Positions 1 to 9,290 of a stretch of DNA of 47,511 nucleotides are shown piece after piece (positions within the stretch are counted from its first letter, which is position 1; each line of letters starts with the position of its first letter). Source of the stretch: Streptomyces gilvus (GTDB lineage Bacteria > Actinomycetota > Actinomycetes > Streptomycetales > Streptomycetaceae); assembly GCF_022513565.1 (NCBI RefSeq), contig NZ_JAKWBE010000046.1, positions 1 through 47,511 of the forward strand. The letters are read 5' to 3'. The notes beneath the pieces are model-generated. The model made no database searches and was not told the origin of the DNA. It saw only the letters and a program-made list of their open reading frames with translations. The position numbers were made by a program, and so were the translations under genes.

Positions 1-243
1 CTCGCGGTCCGGGATCAGCCGCATCCCACCCGCCCCGGGCGTCACCACCACCGGCTCCGGCTCCACGAGGCCCGAGGGCCGCCGTCCCCCGTCCGTCGCC
101 TCGGTCCACTGCCCGAACACCACCTCGGCCGCCTCCAGCCGGCCCAGCTCGGCGTCAATCTCCGCCAGCTCCTTGCGCAGCAGCTCGGCCCGCTCAGTCA
201 GTCGCATCCGCCGCTCGATCGTCCACGTCAGCACGTCCACCAT
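1..243 (-). CDS. Coiled-coil hypothetical protein, partial (runs off left edge)
   Basis: The gene is read leftward from an ATG at 241-243, and its 3' end lies outside the window, so only 81 codons are visible. A good ribosome site (GGGAGGGAGG) sits just upstream and supports this start. The visible protein begins MVDVLTWTIERRMRLTERAE and continues as a charged amphipathic helix (roughly residues 10-45) likely to form a coiled coil. A Pro/Val/Gly linker follows around residues 60-75. From memory, Streptomyces accessory regions contain similar short proteins with this N-terminal helix and a C-terminal helix-turn-helix. The C-terminal part cannot be seen here, so the function remains open. Confidence 0.6.
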   Translation of the reverse strand, partial: MVDVLTWTIERRMRLTERAELLRKELAEIDAELGRLEAAEVVFGQWTEATDGGRRPSGLVEPEPVVVTPGAGGMRLIPDRE

Positions 244-417
244 GCGCCTCCCTCCCGTTGCAAAACCTACGAGACGCCTCGGGCGGACCACCCCAGAACC
301 CGCGAACCGGCCCGTGGCAGACGATCACCTGCTAATGATCACGTCCGAGATCAGCACGAGCGCGTCAATCTCCACCCACACCAGCGGCCCGACCTGCGAA
401 TTCAGGATGAAAATCGC

Positions 418-788
418 TCAATGGCTGCTAGCAGCCTCATCGGCTGCCGCCCCTGCGTCAGCCGCGGCAGCAGAGTCTGCCTCCGCGATGGTCTTGTCCG
501 TGTCATCCGCTACGGCAGAATCCGTCGGCGAGTCCGCCTCGGTGACAGCTTCGTACGTGAGTCCTTGCTGAGCAGCCTTGGCCGCACCGAAAGTCTGGAC
601 GTACTGCTCATCGGTCGCAAGGAGAAGTTGACCTCCCTCTGCACTGGCCGCTGCGTCGCCGTCAGCGGCACTGGTGCCCGCAGACCCTACTGAGCTCTGG
701 TCGGAGACATCGGGAGCATCGGCGTAAGCGGGAGCCACCCAAGAACAACGGACCCCAACAGTGCGAACGAAGCCACTTTGGCCTTCAT
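418..788 (-). pseudogene. Secreted Ala/Asp-rich small protein, frameshifted
   Basis: An ATG at 786-788 preceded by a strong ribosome site (GAGGGGGG) opens a textbook export signal, MKAKVASFALLGSVVLGW. That frame soon runs into a stop. The neighbouring frame continues as APAYADAPD, which supplies a good signal-peptidase cleavage site, and then as about 110 residues rich in Ala, Asp, Ser and Glu ending ADEAASSH. Joining the two frames at about 735-750 rebuilds a secreted protein of about 123 residues. I infer a one-base indel in a real secreted protein. The family is not recognised. The long upstream extension in the second frame, to about 1026, runs through a repeat and is probably not coding. 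Confidence 0.55.
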
Positions 789-970
789 TCGTTACCCCCC
801 TCTTCTTTTTCACAGGCATCAGCAATACGTCGTGGTCAGCGGCGTACTGCGCGATCAAGCTACCTGCGAAAGATCCGCTCGTCCACTCAATTGAGTGATT
901 GCCGAACAACCATGACAACTGGTGCCCAGGGCTCTGCTCATGCCGCTCAGCTGCACGCTTCAGAGTCGAC

Positions 971-1073
971 TGCCTAAGGTTGAACGGGACGGTGGGGGCA
1001 CGTTCGTTCCACTCAACCATAGGCACCGCAGGTCAGAGGGCCACCCTGCCCACAGTCATCTGGGACAGGACAC
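971..1073. repeat. 103-bp hairpin-containing repeat, copy 1
   Basis: This 103-bp block is repeated in the same orientation and at equal length at 8970-9072. The first half is an imperfect dyad (TGCCTAAGGTTGAACGGGAC pairing with a later CAACCATAGG arm). The second half, ending in CTGGGACAGGACAC, is almost identical in both copies, while the loop has diverged. It could be an insertion-sequence end, a MITE-like remnant or a structured regulatory site. I found no coding explanation. Confidence 0.6.
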
Positions 1074-1153
1074 GAAGGCGCCTTCGGCCTGCACCGCGTG
1101 GTACGCGGCGGAGGTCGAAGGCGCCTTGTCGTACGGTCGTTGGGAGCGCGGCG

Positions 1154-1852
1154 TCAGCCGAGCTGCCCGGTCGGCCGCAGGGTGATGTGGTTGATGTCAA
1201 CGCCCGCGGGCTGGTTGACGGCGAAGACGATCGTGTCCGCGATCTGCTCGGCGGTCATCGCCGGCGCCGCCTCGGGGGTGCCGCCGCGCTCGTCCCAGAA
1301 CGGGGTGTCCACCACCCCGGGGGCGACGACGGTCACGCCGACCCCGTCCTTGCCGACCAGCAGCCGAGTGTTCTCGGCCAGCGCGTGCGCGGCCCACTTG
1401 GTGACCGAGTACAGGTTGCCCGGCGTGTTGCGCACCCCGGCGACCGAACCGATGATCACGATCCGGCCCTTGGACTCCCGCAGATGCGGCAGGGTCTCCC
1501 GCACCAGCAGGGCCGGGCCCAGGACGTTGGTGAGGACCATGGCGCGCATGTCCTCGGGGGCGTGGCTCTCCAGGTTGCCGGGCAGTGAGAAACCGGCGTT
1601 GGCGATGACGGTATCCAGTCGGCCCCACGCGTCGACCACGCGGCGCACGGCGGAGGCGACGTCGTGCGCGTCGCTGGTGTCGCCGGTGATCGTCAGCAGC
1701 CGCTCGCCCGCTGCGGCCGAAGCGGCGAAGGCGGCCAGCTTGTCCGCGTCACGTCCGGTGACGGCCACGCGGTGGCCCTGCTTGAGCAGGGCGCGGGCGG
1801 TGGCAGCGCCGATTCCGGTCGAGCCACCGGTGATCAGCGTGACGGGTTCCAT
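1154..1852 (-). CDS. SDR family NAD(P)-dependent oxidoreductase
   Basis: This 232-residue protein is a classical short-chain dehydrogenase/reductase. The Rossmann cofactor motif TGGSTGIG is at residues 8-15, the NAG motif at 85-87, and the catalytic Ser136, Tyr148 and Lys152 (YSVTK) are in the expected places. Length and motif spacing are normal for the family, which oxidises or reduces alcohol/carbonyl pairs in the cytoplasm with NAD(H) or NADP(H). A GAGGAGG ribosome site lies just upstream of the ATG. The gene stands alone between repeats and transposon debris, so the substrate cannot be guessed from context. An Arg after the first beta strand (TGRD, about residues 32-35) suggests NADP preference, but weakly. 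Confidence 0.9.
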   Translation of the reverse strand: MEPVTLITGGSTGIGAATARALLKQGHRVAVTGRDADKLAAFAASAAAGERLLTITGDTSDAHDVASAVRRVVDAWGRLDTVIANAGFSLPGNLESHAPEDMRAMVLTNVLGPALLVRETLPHLRESKGRIVIIGSVAGVRNTPGNLYSVTKWAAHALAENTRLLVGKDGVGVTVVAPGVVDTPFWDERGGTPEAAPAMTAEQIADTIVFAVNQPAGVDINHITLRPTGQLG

Positions 1853-2167
1853 GGGACGGCCTCCTCAACGATGTGGTCATCGGGGCTCCGCCAGGATCCC
1901 GGACGTCGATGAACGCCACGTTGCGCGTGAAGTCGACCGACTCCGGGCCGCCGGTTCCCCGAAACGCCTGCACTATACCCAGCGATCTTCCGACCGAGCC
2001 TGTTCGCCCTCGCTGACCAGCCGCGACGCCGCACGAAGTGGCCGAAACCGCCCTGCTGGACCCCACATTGGGTCCTGCGGGGCGCGCAGGGCCGGGGCTG
2101 CGCTCACGCTCCTGGTCCGGCAAGCATGACGGACAGGAGTACGCGAGGACTTAGCGGTTAGCTGTGA
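1853..2167. other. Intergenic stretch, no gene recognised
   Basis: These 315 bases lie between the SDR start and the ISL3 remnant. They carry the ribosome site and presumably the promoter of the SDR gene. Open frames crossing them have non-coding composition. I see no RNA gene or strong hairpin. Confidence 0.5.
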
Positions 2168-2200
2168 TCATGTCTCGCCTGTTCTTCGCAGGGTTTCCAG

Positions 2201-2869
2201 GTGTTGTTCCCTCATCTGGACGGTGTCATCGTGGAGTTGGTCGAGCGGGCTGCGACCGGGGTGGTCACGATGCATGCGCGGGCCCGCTCGGAGGGTGCGG
2301 ACTGTCCGCACTGCGGTAGTGCGTCGGGCCGGGTGCACGGCCGGTGCATGCGCAGGCTCGCGGATGCCGGGGTCGGTGGGGCCAGTGTGGTGATCGAGCT
2401 GCTGGTGCGGCGGTTCACGTGCCTTGCCCAGCTCCACCAGGAGATCGTCGCCTTGGGTTTCGCCGGAAGGATCCAGACCGTCCAGCGCTACCTCCGCCTG
2501 TTGAAGGCCGCCACCGCCGCGCCGCCGGTGCGTGGTCCGGCTCCACGGCCCCGCCGTATCGTCCGCTGGATCATGACCGACCCCGGCAACCTGACCGATG
2601 AGGCCGCCGATCTCAAGGAGATCCGGACCAGCTGCCCCGAACTCGATGCCGTCACCCACCATGTCCGCGACTTCACTGCCATGATGCGCGACCTGACGGG
2701 CGATCAACTGCCTGCCTGGATGGACCGCATACTCGCCGACGATCTACCTGCCCTGCACTCCCTGGTCAACGGACTGAGCCGCGACATCGACGCCGCCACC
2801 GCCGGGCTCTCCACTCCCTGGAGCTCAGGCCATGCGTCACAAGATCGGCGCCAGAGCCGAATTACGTGA
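2201..2869 (+). pseudogene. ISL3-family transposase with internal in-frame deletion
   Basis: The reading frame opens with GTG and encodes the N-terminal zinc-binding part of an ISL3 transposase (CPHC, and the segment RRLADAGVGG). At about residue 75 (RRFTC) it jumps directly into the C-terminal helical part (LAQLHQEIVALGF), omitting the DDE catalytic core and more than 250 residues. The frame stays open across the junction. It ends shortly after LSTPWSSG, where a full-length protein would continue with the conserved EG motif, so the 3' end is also lost. The product cannot be an active transposase, but it could in principle still be a DNA-binding fragment. I infer a decayed insertion sequence. 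Confidence 0.75.
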
Positions 2870-3138
2870 TCGTCGACAGGGCGGGCGGCGAGCCGGCTCA
2901 GCAGGGTGAATTGGTGGGGTGCGGCCTGGCCCTCGCAGAGGGGAGTGCGTTCGTCGGCGACGGGCACTGGGCCGGTTGGGCGTGGAATCCGGGGTGCCCT
3001 TACTGCCGGGGGGTATGGGCGACCAGCCGAGTTGGCGTAGTTCGAGTTCGTCTTCGCACTGGCGCTGGCGCGTGCGGCGCCCGCGGTTGCAAGCGGGCTG
3101 GCCGGGTGTGGTCTGCCTGACGGGGGGCGGGTGGCGGT

Positions 3139-3663
3139 TCAGCAGCCGGTGGCGGGGTGGGTGGCTGGGGGAGTGGTGGCCTGGAGGTCCCAGTCGGGGG
3201 GGTTGGAGGCGGAGCCGCCCAGTAGTTGGACGGTGCCCTGGACGTTTGTGGCGACGGTCTTGTGCCAGTACCAGGGCCCGGTGGGGGAGGAGTTCGCGGT
3301 GTCGAAGGTCCAGCCCAATGTTCGCAGGGCTGCCTTCAGGTGCGCGATGACCTGGGCGTCGGTGCCTCCGCCGGTGAAGTCCAGGTTCACGGTCGGCTCG
3401 TCCCAGCCGTAGGTTGATTCAATCCCGTCGCAGGAGTCCCACTTCGGCATGGTCGCGTGTCTGGAGGAGATGTGTGCCCCTGCGGGTGCGGCGCCGAGCA
3501 CTGGTTTGATCGCCGCGAGCAGCCGTCCGCCCGGGTCGGGGTCCCCGGTCGGCTGCGGCGTGCTGGCGCACCCGGCCAGGACCGCGACTGCCGCAATCAC
3601 GGCTGCTGGGGCCGCCGCCGTGCGTCTTTGCCGGTGTGCCGCCGTCCCGGGAGCGTTGATCAT
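3139..3663 (-). CDS. Putative lipoprotein
   Basis: From an ATG at 3661-3663 this encodes a 174-residue protein with a lipoprotein signal. There are basic residues at 11-14 (RQRR), a hydrophobic stretch at 16-30, and a lipobox LAGC with the lipidated Cys32. The mature part begins with a Thr/Pro/Asp-rich linker and then a compact domain (DSCDGIESTYGWDEPTVNLD, then a tryptophan-rich segment). The protein is therefore expected on the outer face of the membrane. The frame stays open upstream of this start, but that part looks non-coding (Arg/Pro-rich). A GTG 18 bases upstream is an alternative start. No specific function is recognised and no operon partner is visible. Confidence 0.7.
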   Translation of the reverse strand: MINAPGTAAHRQRRTAAAPAAVIAAVAVLAGCASTPQPTGDPDPGGRLLAAIKPVLGAAPAGAHISSRHATMPKWDSCDGIESTYGWDEPTVNLDFTGGGTDAQVIAHLKAALRTLGWTFDTANSSPTGPWYWHKTVATNVQGTVQLLGGSASNPPDWDLQATTPPATHPATGC

Positions 3664-3939
3664 GGTCTTCAAGACGCCCACCCACCCTGTGTCGGTTCCC
3701 CGCGGGCCCCTGGCGCCGGGGTGGCGGGTCCTGCCCTGCGGGGCACGGCGGCTTGGGCGCCGCAGAAGGATCCGCTGCGTCTTCGAGGCGGTCACGCACT
3801 GCGGCCACAGCCGTGGATTTCCGGCAGGGCTGCTGTTGATTGTCCGGGTGGTTGTTGTCGGCAGCGAAGGCCGGGGCCCGCCTGCTCGTGGAGGGTGCGG
3901 GCCGCGCCAGCCGGCCGAGGGTGCCTGCGGCGGGGCTGG

Positions 3940-4092
3940 GACCTGCACGACGGCCGGCGCCGGATCGGCTCGCGGCCGCGGACCATCGACGAGTACTTCG
4001 CCGTCGAACAGCCGCTGCTGCTGCCCCTGCCGGATGAGCCGTTCGAGACCGGGCGGGTGTTCACTCCCAGGGCCGACCGCTACAGCCTCATG
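3940..4092 (+). pseudogene. IS21 transposase (IstA) fragment
   Basis: About 48 codons here match the middle of an IS21 transposase. The segment PLLLPLPDEPFETG, followed by a PRADRY motif, aligns with PLLLPLPADPFETG of the intact IstA encoded at 45,130-46,761. There is no start, no catalytic core and no 3' end. The sequence changes abruptly at about 4093, where the promoter region of the tyrosine recombinase begins. It is a small relic of a different IS21 copy, since the residues differ from the intact one. The left boundary is uncertain. Confidence 0.65.
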
Positions 4093-4132
4093 TTGACTGC
4101 ACTAAAGCGGCTGTTTTCGCAGTTCAGAGGAC

Positions 4133-5400
4133 ATGTCGGGGCTCGTTGCTCTACGGTCGCTGCCCGTGACGACAGACGAGGTGTCGCAGCGGGATCTCGC
4201 GTCCCTGGCGGTTCCGCTGGTGGGCTCGCTCGCAGCGACCGGCGATCCGTGGGAGCCGTATTGCCTGCTTGACTGCGACGGGGTTCCGGTCGAGGCGGTG
4301 AGCGCGTACTTCTGTACTTCCGTGATCTGCAAGCAGCCGGCCGCAGCGCGGCAACAATTCGCTCCTACGGGATGGACCTACTGCGGTGGTTCCGATTCCT
4401 GTGGGCGATTGGCCTCTCGTGGGACCGCGCGACGCGCGTGGAGGCACGGGACTTCTGCAGATGGCTACTGATCGCCGGCAAACCGGTCCGCCCGCATTGG
4501 CGCCACGGCGAGGACGCTGCGGTGATGAAGCTGTCCGGGGTTCCGTTCGCGGCCTCGGTGCGAGCACATAACGAGACAGTGCTGCGCTGCTTCTACGACT
4601 TCCACCTCGGGATTAGCAGCGGCCCGATTCTGATCAACCCGTTCCCCCTCGACCGATCCCGCCGCGGAAGCCGGCCCAATGCGCATCACAACCCGATGGA
4701 GCCGTTCCGCAAGGAGCGGACCGGGCTGTATCGGCCACGGGTGCCCAAACGTGTTCCCCGTTCCATCCCTGACGAGGAGTTCAACGAGATCTTCGCGCGG
4801 CTGCCATCTCACCGGGACCGGGCGCTGGTCGCGTTCTATGTGTCCACCGGCGCCAGGGCCTCGGAGTTGCTGTCGACGACGCAGGGCGGGGTTGATCCGG
4901 GTCGACAGTTGGTCTCGGTGGTCCGCAAGGGCGCGGGTGAGGTCGCCGAGCTCCCGGCGTCCACGGACGCATGCGTGTGGTTGCGGCTCTACCAGGTCGA
5001 GATGGAGGGTCTGATCCCGAAGGGGCGCAGGCTTCCTCTGTGGTGGACGTTGCGGCGGCCGATGCGTCCGCTGACTTACCACGCCGCGCACCGGATGTTC
5101 GAGCGGGTGAACGCCGCAGCTGGCACCTCGGCCACGCTGCACGCTCTGCGGCACACCGCGGCCTACCGGATGGCGGAGGATCCGATGCTTCCGCTGACTG
5201 ACGTACAGCTGGTCCTCGGCCACGCGCTGCTGACCACGACGCAGATCTACCTGACGCCCCGGAAAGAGGACGTGATCAGGAGGGTGCTGGCCCACCATGC
5301 CGAGCAGACGCGGCAGGCTGCGGCGCGGCAAGAGCCGACGCCGGCTCCCGGCTACGACCAGCGGACGCTGGACGTGCTCTTCGCCAGGGAGGTCCGGTGA
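4133..5400 (+). pseudogene. Tyrosine recombinase/integrase, first of a pair, frameshifted by an 8-bp duplication
   Basis: Two frames together encode one tyrosine recombinase of about 420 residues. The first, from the ATG at 4133, encodes about 60 residues up to EAVSAYF. The second, from about 4321, continues RDLQAAGRSAATIRSYGMDL, a typical SAM-like core-binding domain, into the catalytic domain. The catalytic residues are visible: Arg in STGARASELL, HxxR in HALRHTAAYRM, His in LGHALLT and the nucleophile Tyr in QIYLTP. The break falls at a tandem TACTTCTG-TACTTC at 4307-4320, meaning eight extra bases. The stop overlaps the GTG of the next recombinase, so the pair was translationally coupled. 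This arrangement resembles the paired or triple recombinases of RIT or Tn554-type elements. Confidence 0.8.
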
Positions 5401-7120
5401 GCACGGCGACCAGGACCGTCAACGCGTCGACCTCGGTGGCAGCGATCGGTGACCGCTACCCGGCTCGGCCGGTGCCTGATGACTGGCCGGCAACAAGACA
5501 GCCGACTGAGCAGGTGCTGGAGCTGTGGGCGGCGGTGTCTCCCCGCAGGCAGACGCCGCGCAGCCACAATTTCCGCCGCCGCGGGCTCAGGCTGCTGCTG
5601 GAGTGGCTGCAAGAGCAGCCCGGAGACAACTGGCAGCAGCGATGGCTGGCCAGCGGCGCGGACGCAGCCGGCGAGCGTTGGGCTGACGGACTGGCCTGCT
5701 GGCTGCAGCGGCAGGGCAAATACTCGCGGACACGGCTGGAGACCATGACCAGCGCGCTGATCATCTTGGTCGGGGCCGACGTGATACGCCCCTCGCTGTC
5801 CTGGCTCTTCACCGGCGGAAAGAAGCGCAAGGTCGCACGGAACATGATCTGGTCCCGCGACGCCGCAGGCTTCGACCGCGTCAATCGGTTCTGCCGCCAG
5901 GACTCCGGATCACCGACGACGCGCGTGAGCACATCGTGTTCCGCCTCGCAGTGATCATCGCGGCCAAAGGCGGGACGACGGCCGACATCACCGTCGGCGA
6001 CCTGCTGGAGTCCCTGGACATCGAGTACTCCCTGCGCGGAGAACGGCGCCTGGGCTCAGCCGCGTTCCGGGTCCTGCGAGAGCTGGGGGTCTTCGGCCCC
6101 GGCGTCCCAACGCTGAGGGAGATCACGGGCAACGGCCAGCTGGCTGTCGAGGAACTCGTCGACCGCTACCTGATCGCCTGCCGCCCGATCCGCGACCTGC
6201 TGGTGGACTACCTCAAGGAGCGGCAGCCCGCCCTCGACTACTCCACGCGACGCGGCGAGGTCTATCACCTGGCCAAAAGCTTCTGGGTGGATCTGGAGCA
6301 GCACCACCCTGGCATCGCCTCGCTGCGCCTGGACCAGGCTGCGGCGACGGCCTGGAAACAGCGCCTGCAGACCAGAACCAAGAAGATCGCGACCGACGAC
6401 GGGCAGCGGATCGAGGTGACCGTCGAACGCCTCAACTACCACGACACCCTGGCAACGGTCCGCGCCTTCTACCTGGACCTCGCGCAGTGGACGCTGGAGG
6501 ATCCCGCCCGCTGGGGCCCCTGGGTTGCGCCCAGCCCAGTGAGCCAGCACGACCTCGACCGGCGCAAAGCCACACGACGCCGAAAAGCCCGGATGGACGC
6601 CCGGACCCGCGAGCGGCTGCTCGTTCTGCCAGCCCTCGTGCGCTCCACCTACCAGCACCGCAAAGAAGCCGAGACGCTCCTGGCCGCCGGACGCCAAGCC
6701 GAACCCGGCCAGGAGTTCGCCGCAGTCGGCCAGACGCTGATTCGCACACATCGCCCCCACGCCACGCCGGACAACATCTGGGCCACTGATCCGGTCACAG
6801 GCCGACAGCGGCTCCTCAACCGCGAGGAGAACCACGCCTTCTGGGCCTGGGCGATCATCGAAGTGCTGCGGCTGACCGGAATCCGCATCGAGGAGATGCT
6901 GGAGCTCAGCCACCACAGCCTGGTCCAATACCGGCCCCCCACCACCGCCGAGATCGTACCGCTGCTGCAGATAGCCCCGTCCAAGACCGACATCGAACGA
7001 CTCCTGGTCGTCGGCCCGGAACTGGCCAACGTGCTGTCGACGATCATCTGTCGGCGTACACGTGAACGTGGCCCCGGCAAGATTTCCGTGAAGCTGGAGT
7101 GTGCCACCGTGCGCCGGTGA
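5397..7120 (+). pseudogene. Second tyrosine recombinase of the pair, frameshifted and cut by ISL3
   Basis: Translation starts at a GTG that overlaps the stop of the upstream recombinase, behind a GGGAGG ribosome site. The first frame (to about residue 165) encodes an N-terminal helical domain. At about 5870-5905 the homologous sequence moves to another frame (REHIVFRLAVIIAAKGG onwards), which implies a one-base indel. The second part carries the catalytic Arg region (LTGIRIEEMLELS), but the rest of the catalytic domain, including the HxxR and Tyr motifs, is missing. The inverted repeat of an ISL3 element begins at 7069 and the frame ends inside it. The gene is dead three ways over: frameshifted, truncated and fused to an insertion-sequence end. 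Confidence 0.75.
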
Positions 7121-7134
7121 CGCTCCGTCACGGG
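7069..7134 (+). repeat. ISL3 left terminal inverted repeat
   Basis: This 66-base block is perfectly complementary to 8732-8797. Its inner end carries a short palindrome (GTGACG-CTC-CGTCAC) that could form a hairpin. Confidence 0.9.
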
Positions 7135-8691
7135 TAGCGGCGTCGGAGGTGCGCCATGAGGACGACGCGGTGGCGCAGGAGCGGAACACCGGCGCGGCCA
7201 GCCATGATCCTCTTCTGGAGCTTCAGATCCGTGATGCGGCCTTCGTTGACGCCGGAGTTGAACGGGGTGGTGATCCCTTGCACGACTGCTGGCTGGTCTT
7301 CGCGAATGGCGTTGGCCAGGCTCGCCAAGGCAGGCAGGCCAGAGGCCGCGAGTTGGTCGAGCCAGTCCGGCAGCGGGGCGGCGTCGCAGGCATCGAGCAT
7401 GGCCGCGAACTGCCTTACCAGAGTGTGGGTTTGGTCGAGCTCCGGGCAGTGTTCGAGCAGTCGATGGAGTGTCTCGGTGGCGTGCAGGCCGCGCCGGGGC
7501 GGTGTGGTGGTGATCCACCGGGCGACCTGGCGGGGCGAGGGTGGCCGCTCGCGCGGTGTGTCGATCGGCAGACCGCGACGCAGCGGCGCGATGGCCATCT
7601 TGACCCGCTGGTAATGGCCGCGGTAGCCCTTGGCGGCGATCTCCTGGTGCAGCACGGTCGCGGTGTGCTCGCCTTCCTCCCACCGCTGCCGCAAGTAGTC
7701 CAGATACGGGGCGAGGCTCGTGGACCGGCGGGGCGGTGTGCGGCGTATGCACTCCTGCCAGGATCCAGCGCGTGCGTACTTGGCCACGGTGCGGCGGTTC
7801 AAGCCGAGTTCGCGGGCTATCGCGCTGAGACTGCGGGCTGTACCGGTGTATCCCTGGACGGTCTCGAACAGTCGCTTCGCGTGACGGCGAGCGGGAGTAT
7901 CGGCCGCCTCACACGGTTCGTGCGACGGCGGTGGTGCCGGTTCGGGCTCAGGCACCGCGGCGGTCAGGCAGTCGCGGTGGGCGGCAGCGATGTCCCCGAT
8001 CCGCTTCGACAGCCCCTGCCACAGATGGAAGCGGTCGCTGACCTGCACCGCGTCCGGCGCGCCGTCAGCGATGCCCTGACGGTAGACCAGCGAGCCGTCC
8101 CGGCAGACCACCTCAACACCGGGGTGCGTCCGCAGCCAGGCGGCCAGCTGCTCGGCGTCGCGCCCGGCCCACAGCTCGATCGGCAAGCGGGTCTCGGCGT
8201 CCACCAGCAGGGTTCCGTAGACGTCCGCGTACAGGGCGAAGTCGTCCACGCCCAGCACTCTCGGGGTTGCGGCCGGCGGTAGCGGCAAGCGCATCAAGTG
8301 GAACAGCACGCTGGTCCGTGACAGCGGCACCTTCAGGATCTGCAGCAGCCGGGCGCCGCCACGTCCGGCAAGGAGCACCCCGGCCATCTCCACCAGGTGC
8401 TGCACCAGCGGGCTGCGGCGCTGGTAGCGCACCGTCAGCCCCTCGACCTGCTCGGCAAACGTCCGCCGGCCGCAGCGCGGGTTGTCACAGAACAACCGCC
8501 GCACCGACAGCCCGATCAGCACCGGGCGCCCACCGACGGCGACATCGGCCATAGCGACTGTGCAACCGCGCAGAACCACGACCGCAGTCCGGACACGCCA
8601 CCGTCACCTCGCGAGTGCAGGCGCTGATGCGGACCACATCGCCCACCACCCACACTCGTTCCACCCGCACCGCATCAAGGTGCGGAGACAT
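7128..8691 (-). pseudogene. ISL3-family transposase, N-terminal zinc finger in a shifted frame
   Basis: The long frame (7128 to about 8555) carries a complete ISL3 DDE transposase body. The catalytic Asp residues are in VLGVDDFAL and CRDGSLV, the Glu is in SGVNEGRI, and an HTH (GLNRRTVAKYARAG) lies in the inserted region. The N-terminal zinc-binding module (VACPDCGRGSARLHSRYGR), starting at an ATG near 8691, is in another frame. The two join naturally at ADVAVGGRPVLI, so a one-base shift lies at about 8545-8560. Either the copy is inactivated or it uses programmed frameshifting. I favour an indel, since this family normally uses a single frame. The stop codon falls inside the left inverted repeat. 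Confidence 0.8.
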
Positions 8692-8731
8692 GATCGGTAA
8701 GAGGTCATCACACTCGCTGACAATGCCCTCG

Positions 8732-8797
8732 CCCGTGACGGAGCGTCACCGGCGCACGGTGGCACACTCCAGCTTCACGGAAATCTTGCCGGGGCCA
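8732..8797 (-). repeat. ISL3 right terminal inverted repeat
   Basis: This is the exact reverse complement of 7069-7134, and the outer end reads GCCGGGGCCA. It marks the right boundary of the ISL3 element. Confidence 0.9.
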
Positions 8798-8801
8798 GGA
8801 A

Positions 8802-8960
8802 AGTCCGTACGCCGACATCCGCTCTCAAGAACTCATCCGTGACGCCGACGAGTACCGACTCGCCCAACAAGTCAGAAGAGCGAAGTCGGCTCCCCGAGCC
8901 ACGGCAGCCAGCACGTCGCGACCGACTACACGGCGCCTGCTGGCCTGGCTCTGCGGGTGA
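8802..8960 (+). pseudogene. 3' fragment of a small Arg/Ala-rich ORF
   Basis: Immediately right of the ISL3 element a frame is open for about 52 codons to a TGA at 8958-8960. It encodes a helical segment (YADIRSQELIRDADEYRLAQ) and an Arg/Thr-rich tail. It has no start of its own and does not continue the recombinase on the other side of the insertion sequence. It resembles the ends of short helical hypothetical proteins common in Streptomyces, and I infer a truncated gene. Confidence 0.4.
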
Positions 8961-8969
8961 ACATCGCGC

Positions 8970-9072
8970 TGCCTACGGTTGAGCGGGACACCGACCGCCA
9001 ACCTGTCCCACGCAACCGTAGGCACCACAGGTCAGAGCCCCACCCTGCCCACAGTTATCTGGGACAGGACAC
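8970..9072. repeat. 103-bp hairpin-containing repeat, copy 2
   Basis: This is the second copy of the block at 971-1073, in direct orientation. Its dyad is better preserved: CCTACGGTTGAGCGGGAC pairs with GTCCCACGCAACCGTAGG, with 15 of 18 positions matching. The constant half again ends CTGGGACAGGACAC. It lies about 220 bases upstream of the methyltransferase. Confidence 0.6.
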
Positions 9073-9290
9073 CTATGAAACAAACCCGGGCCAGGGAGCC
9101 TCGCGCTCGCGCTTCGGCTCTCCGGCACCGGCGCCGGGGACGCTCGCTGTGTTCCGGGAGGGCCCGCCGCACCGGCGTGGCCCGGACGGGGAGAGGACTC
9201 CGGGGAGACGAGTTCGACCCGTGCGACGATGCAGCGCAGCAGTTGGCCGCAGCCAGGAACCGAACTGCTGCAGCGCACGTCTCCCGCACC

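Larger units (their letters stand above)
7069..8797. mobile_element. ISL3-family insertion sequence with 66-bp perfect terminal inverted repeats
   Basis: The left end at 7069-7134 is the exact reverse complement of the right end at 8732-8797, beginning TGGCCCCGGCAAGATTTCC. Between them lies one transposase gene on the minus strand. The element interrupts the upstream tyrosine recombinase. The flanking octamers differ (CGTGAACG on the left, GGAAAGTC on the right), so no 8-bp target duplication is visible with these boundaries. Sequence on the right does not continue the recombinase, which suggests a deletion or rearrangement after insertion. Confidence 0.85.

Noticed and set aside
7101..8282. 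A 393-codon plus-strand frame inside the ISL3 element
   Set aside because: It is antisense to the DDE transposase with identifiable catalytic residues on the minus strand.
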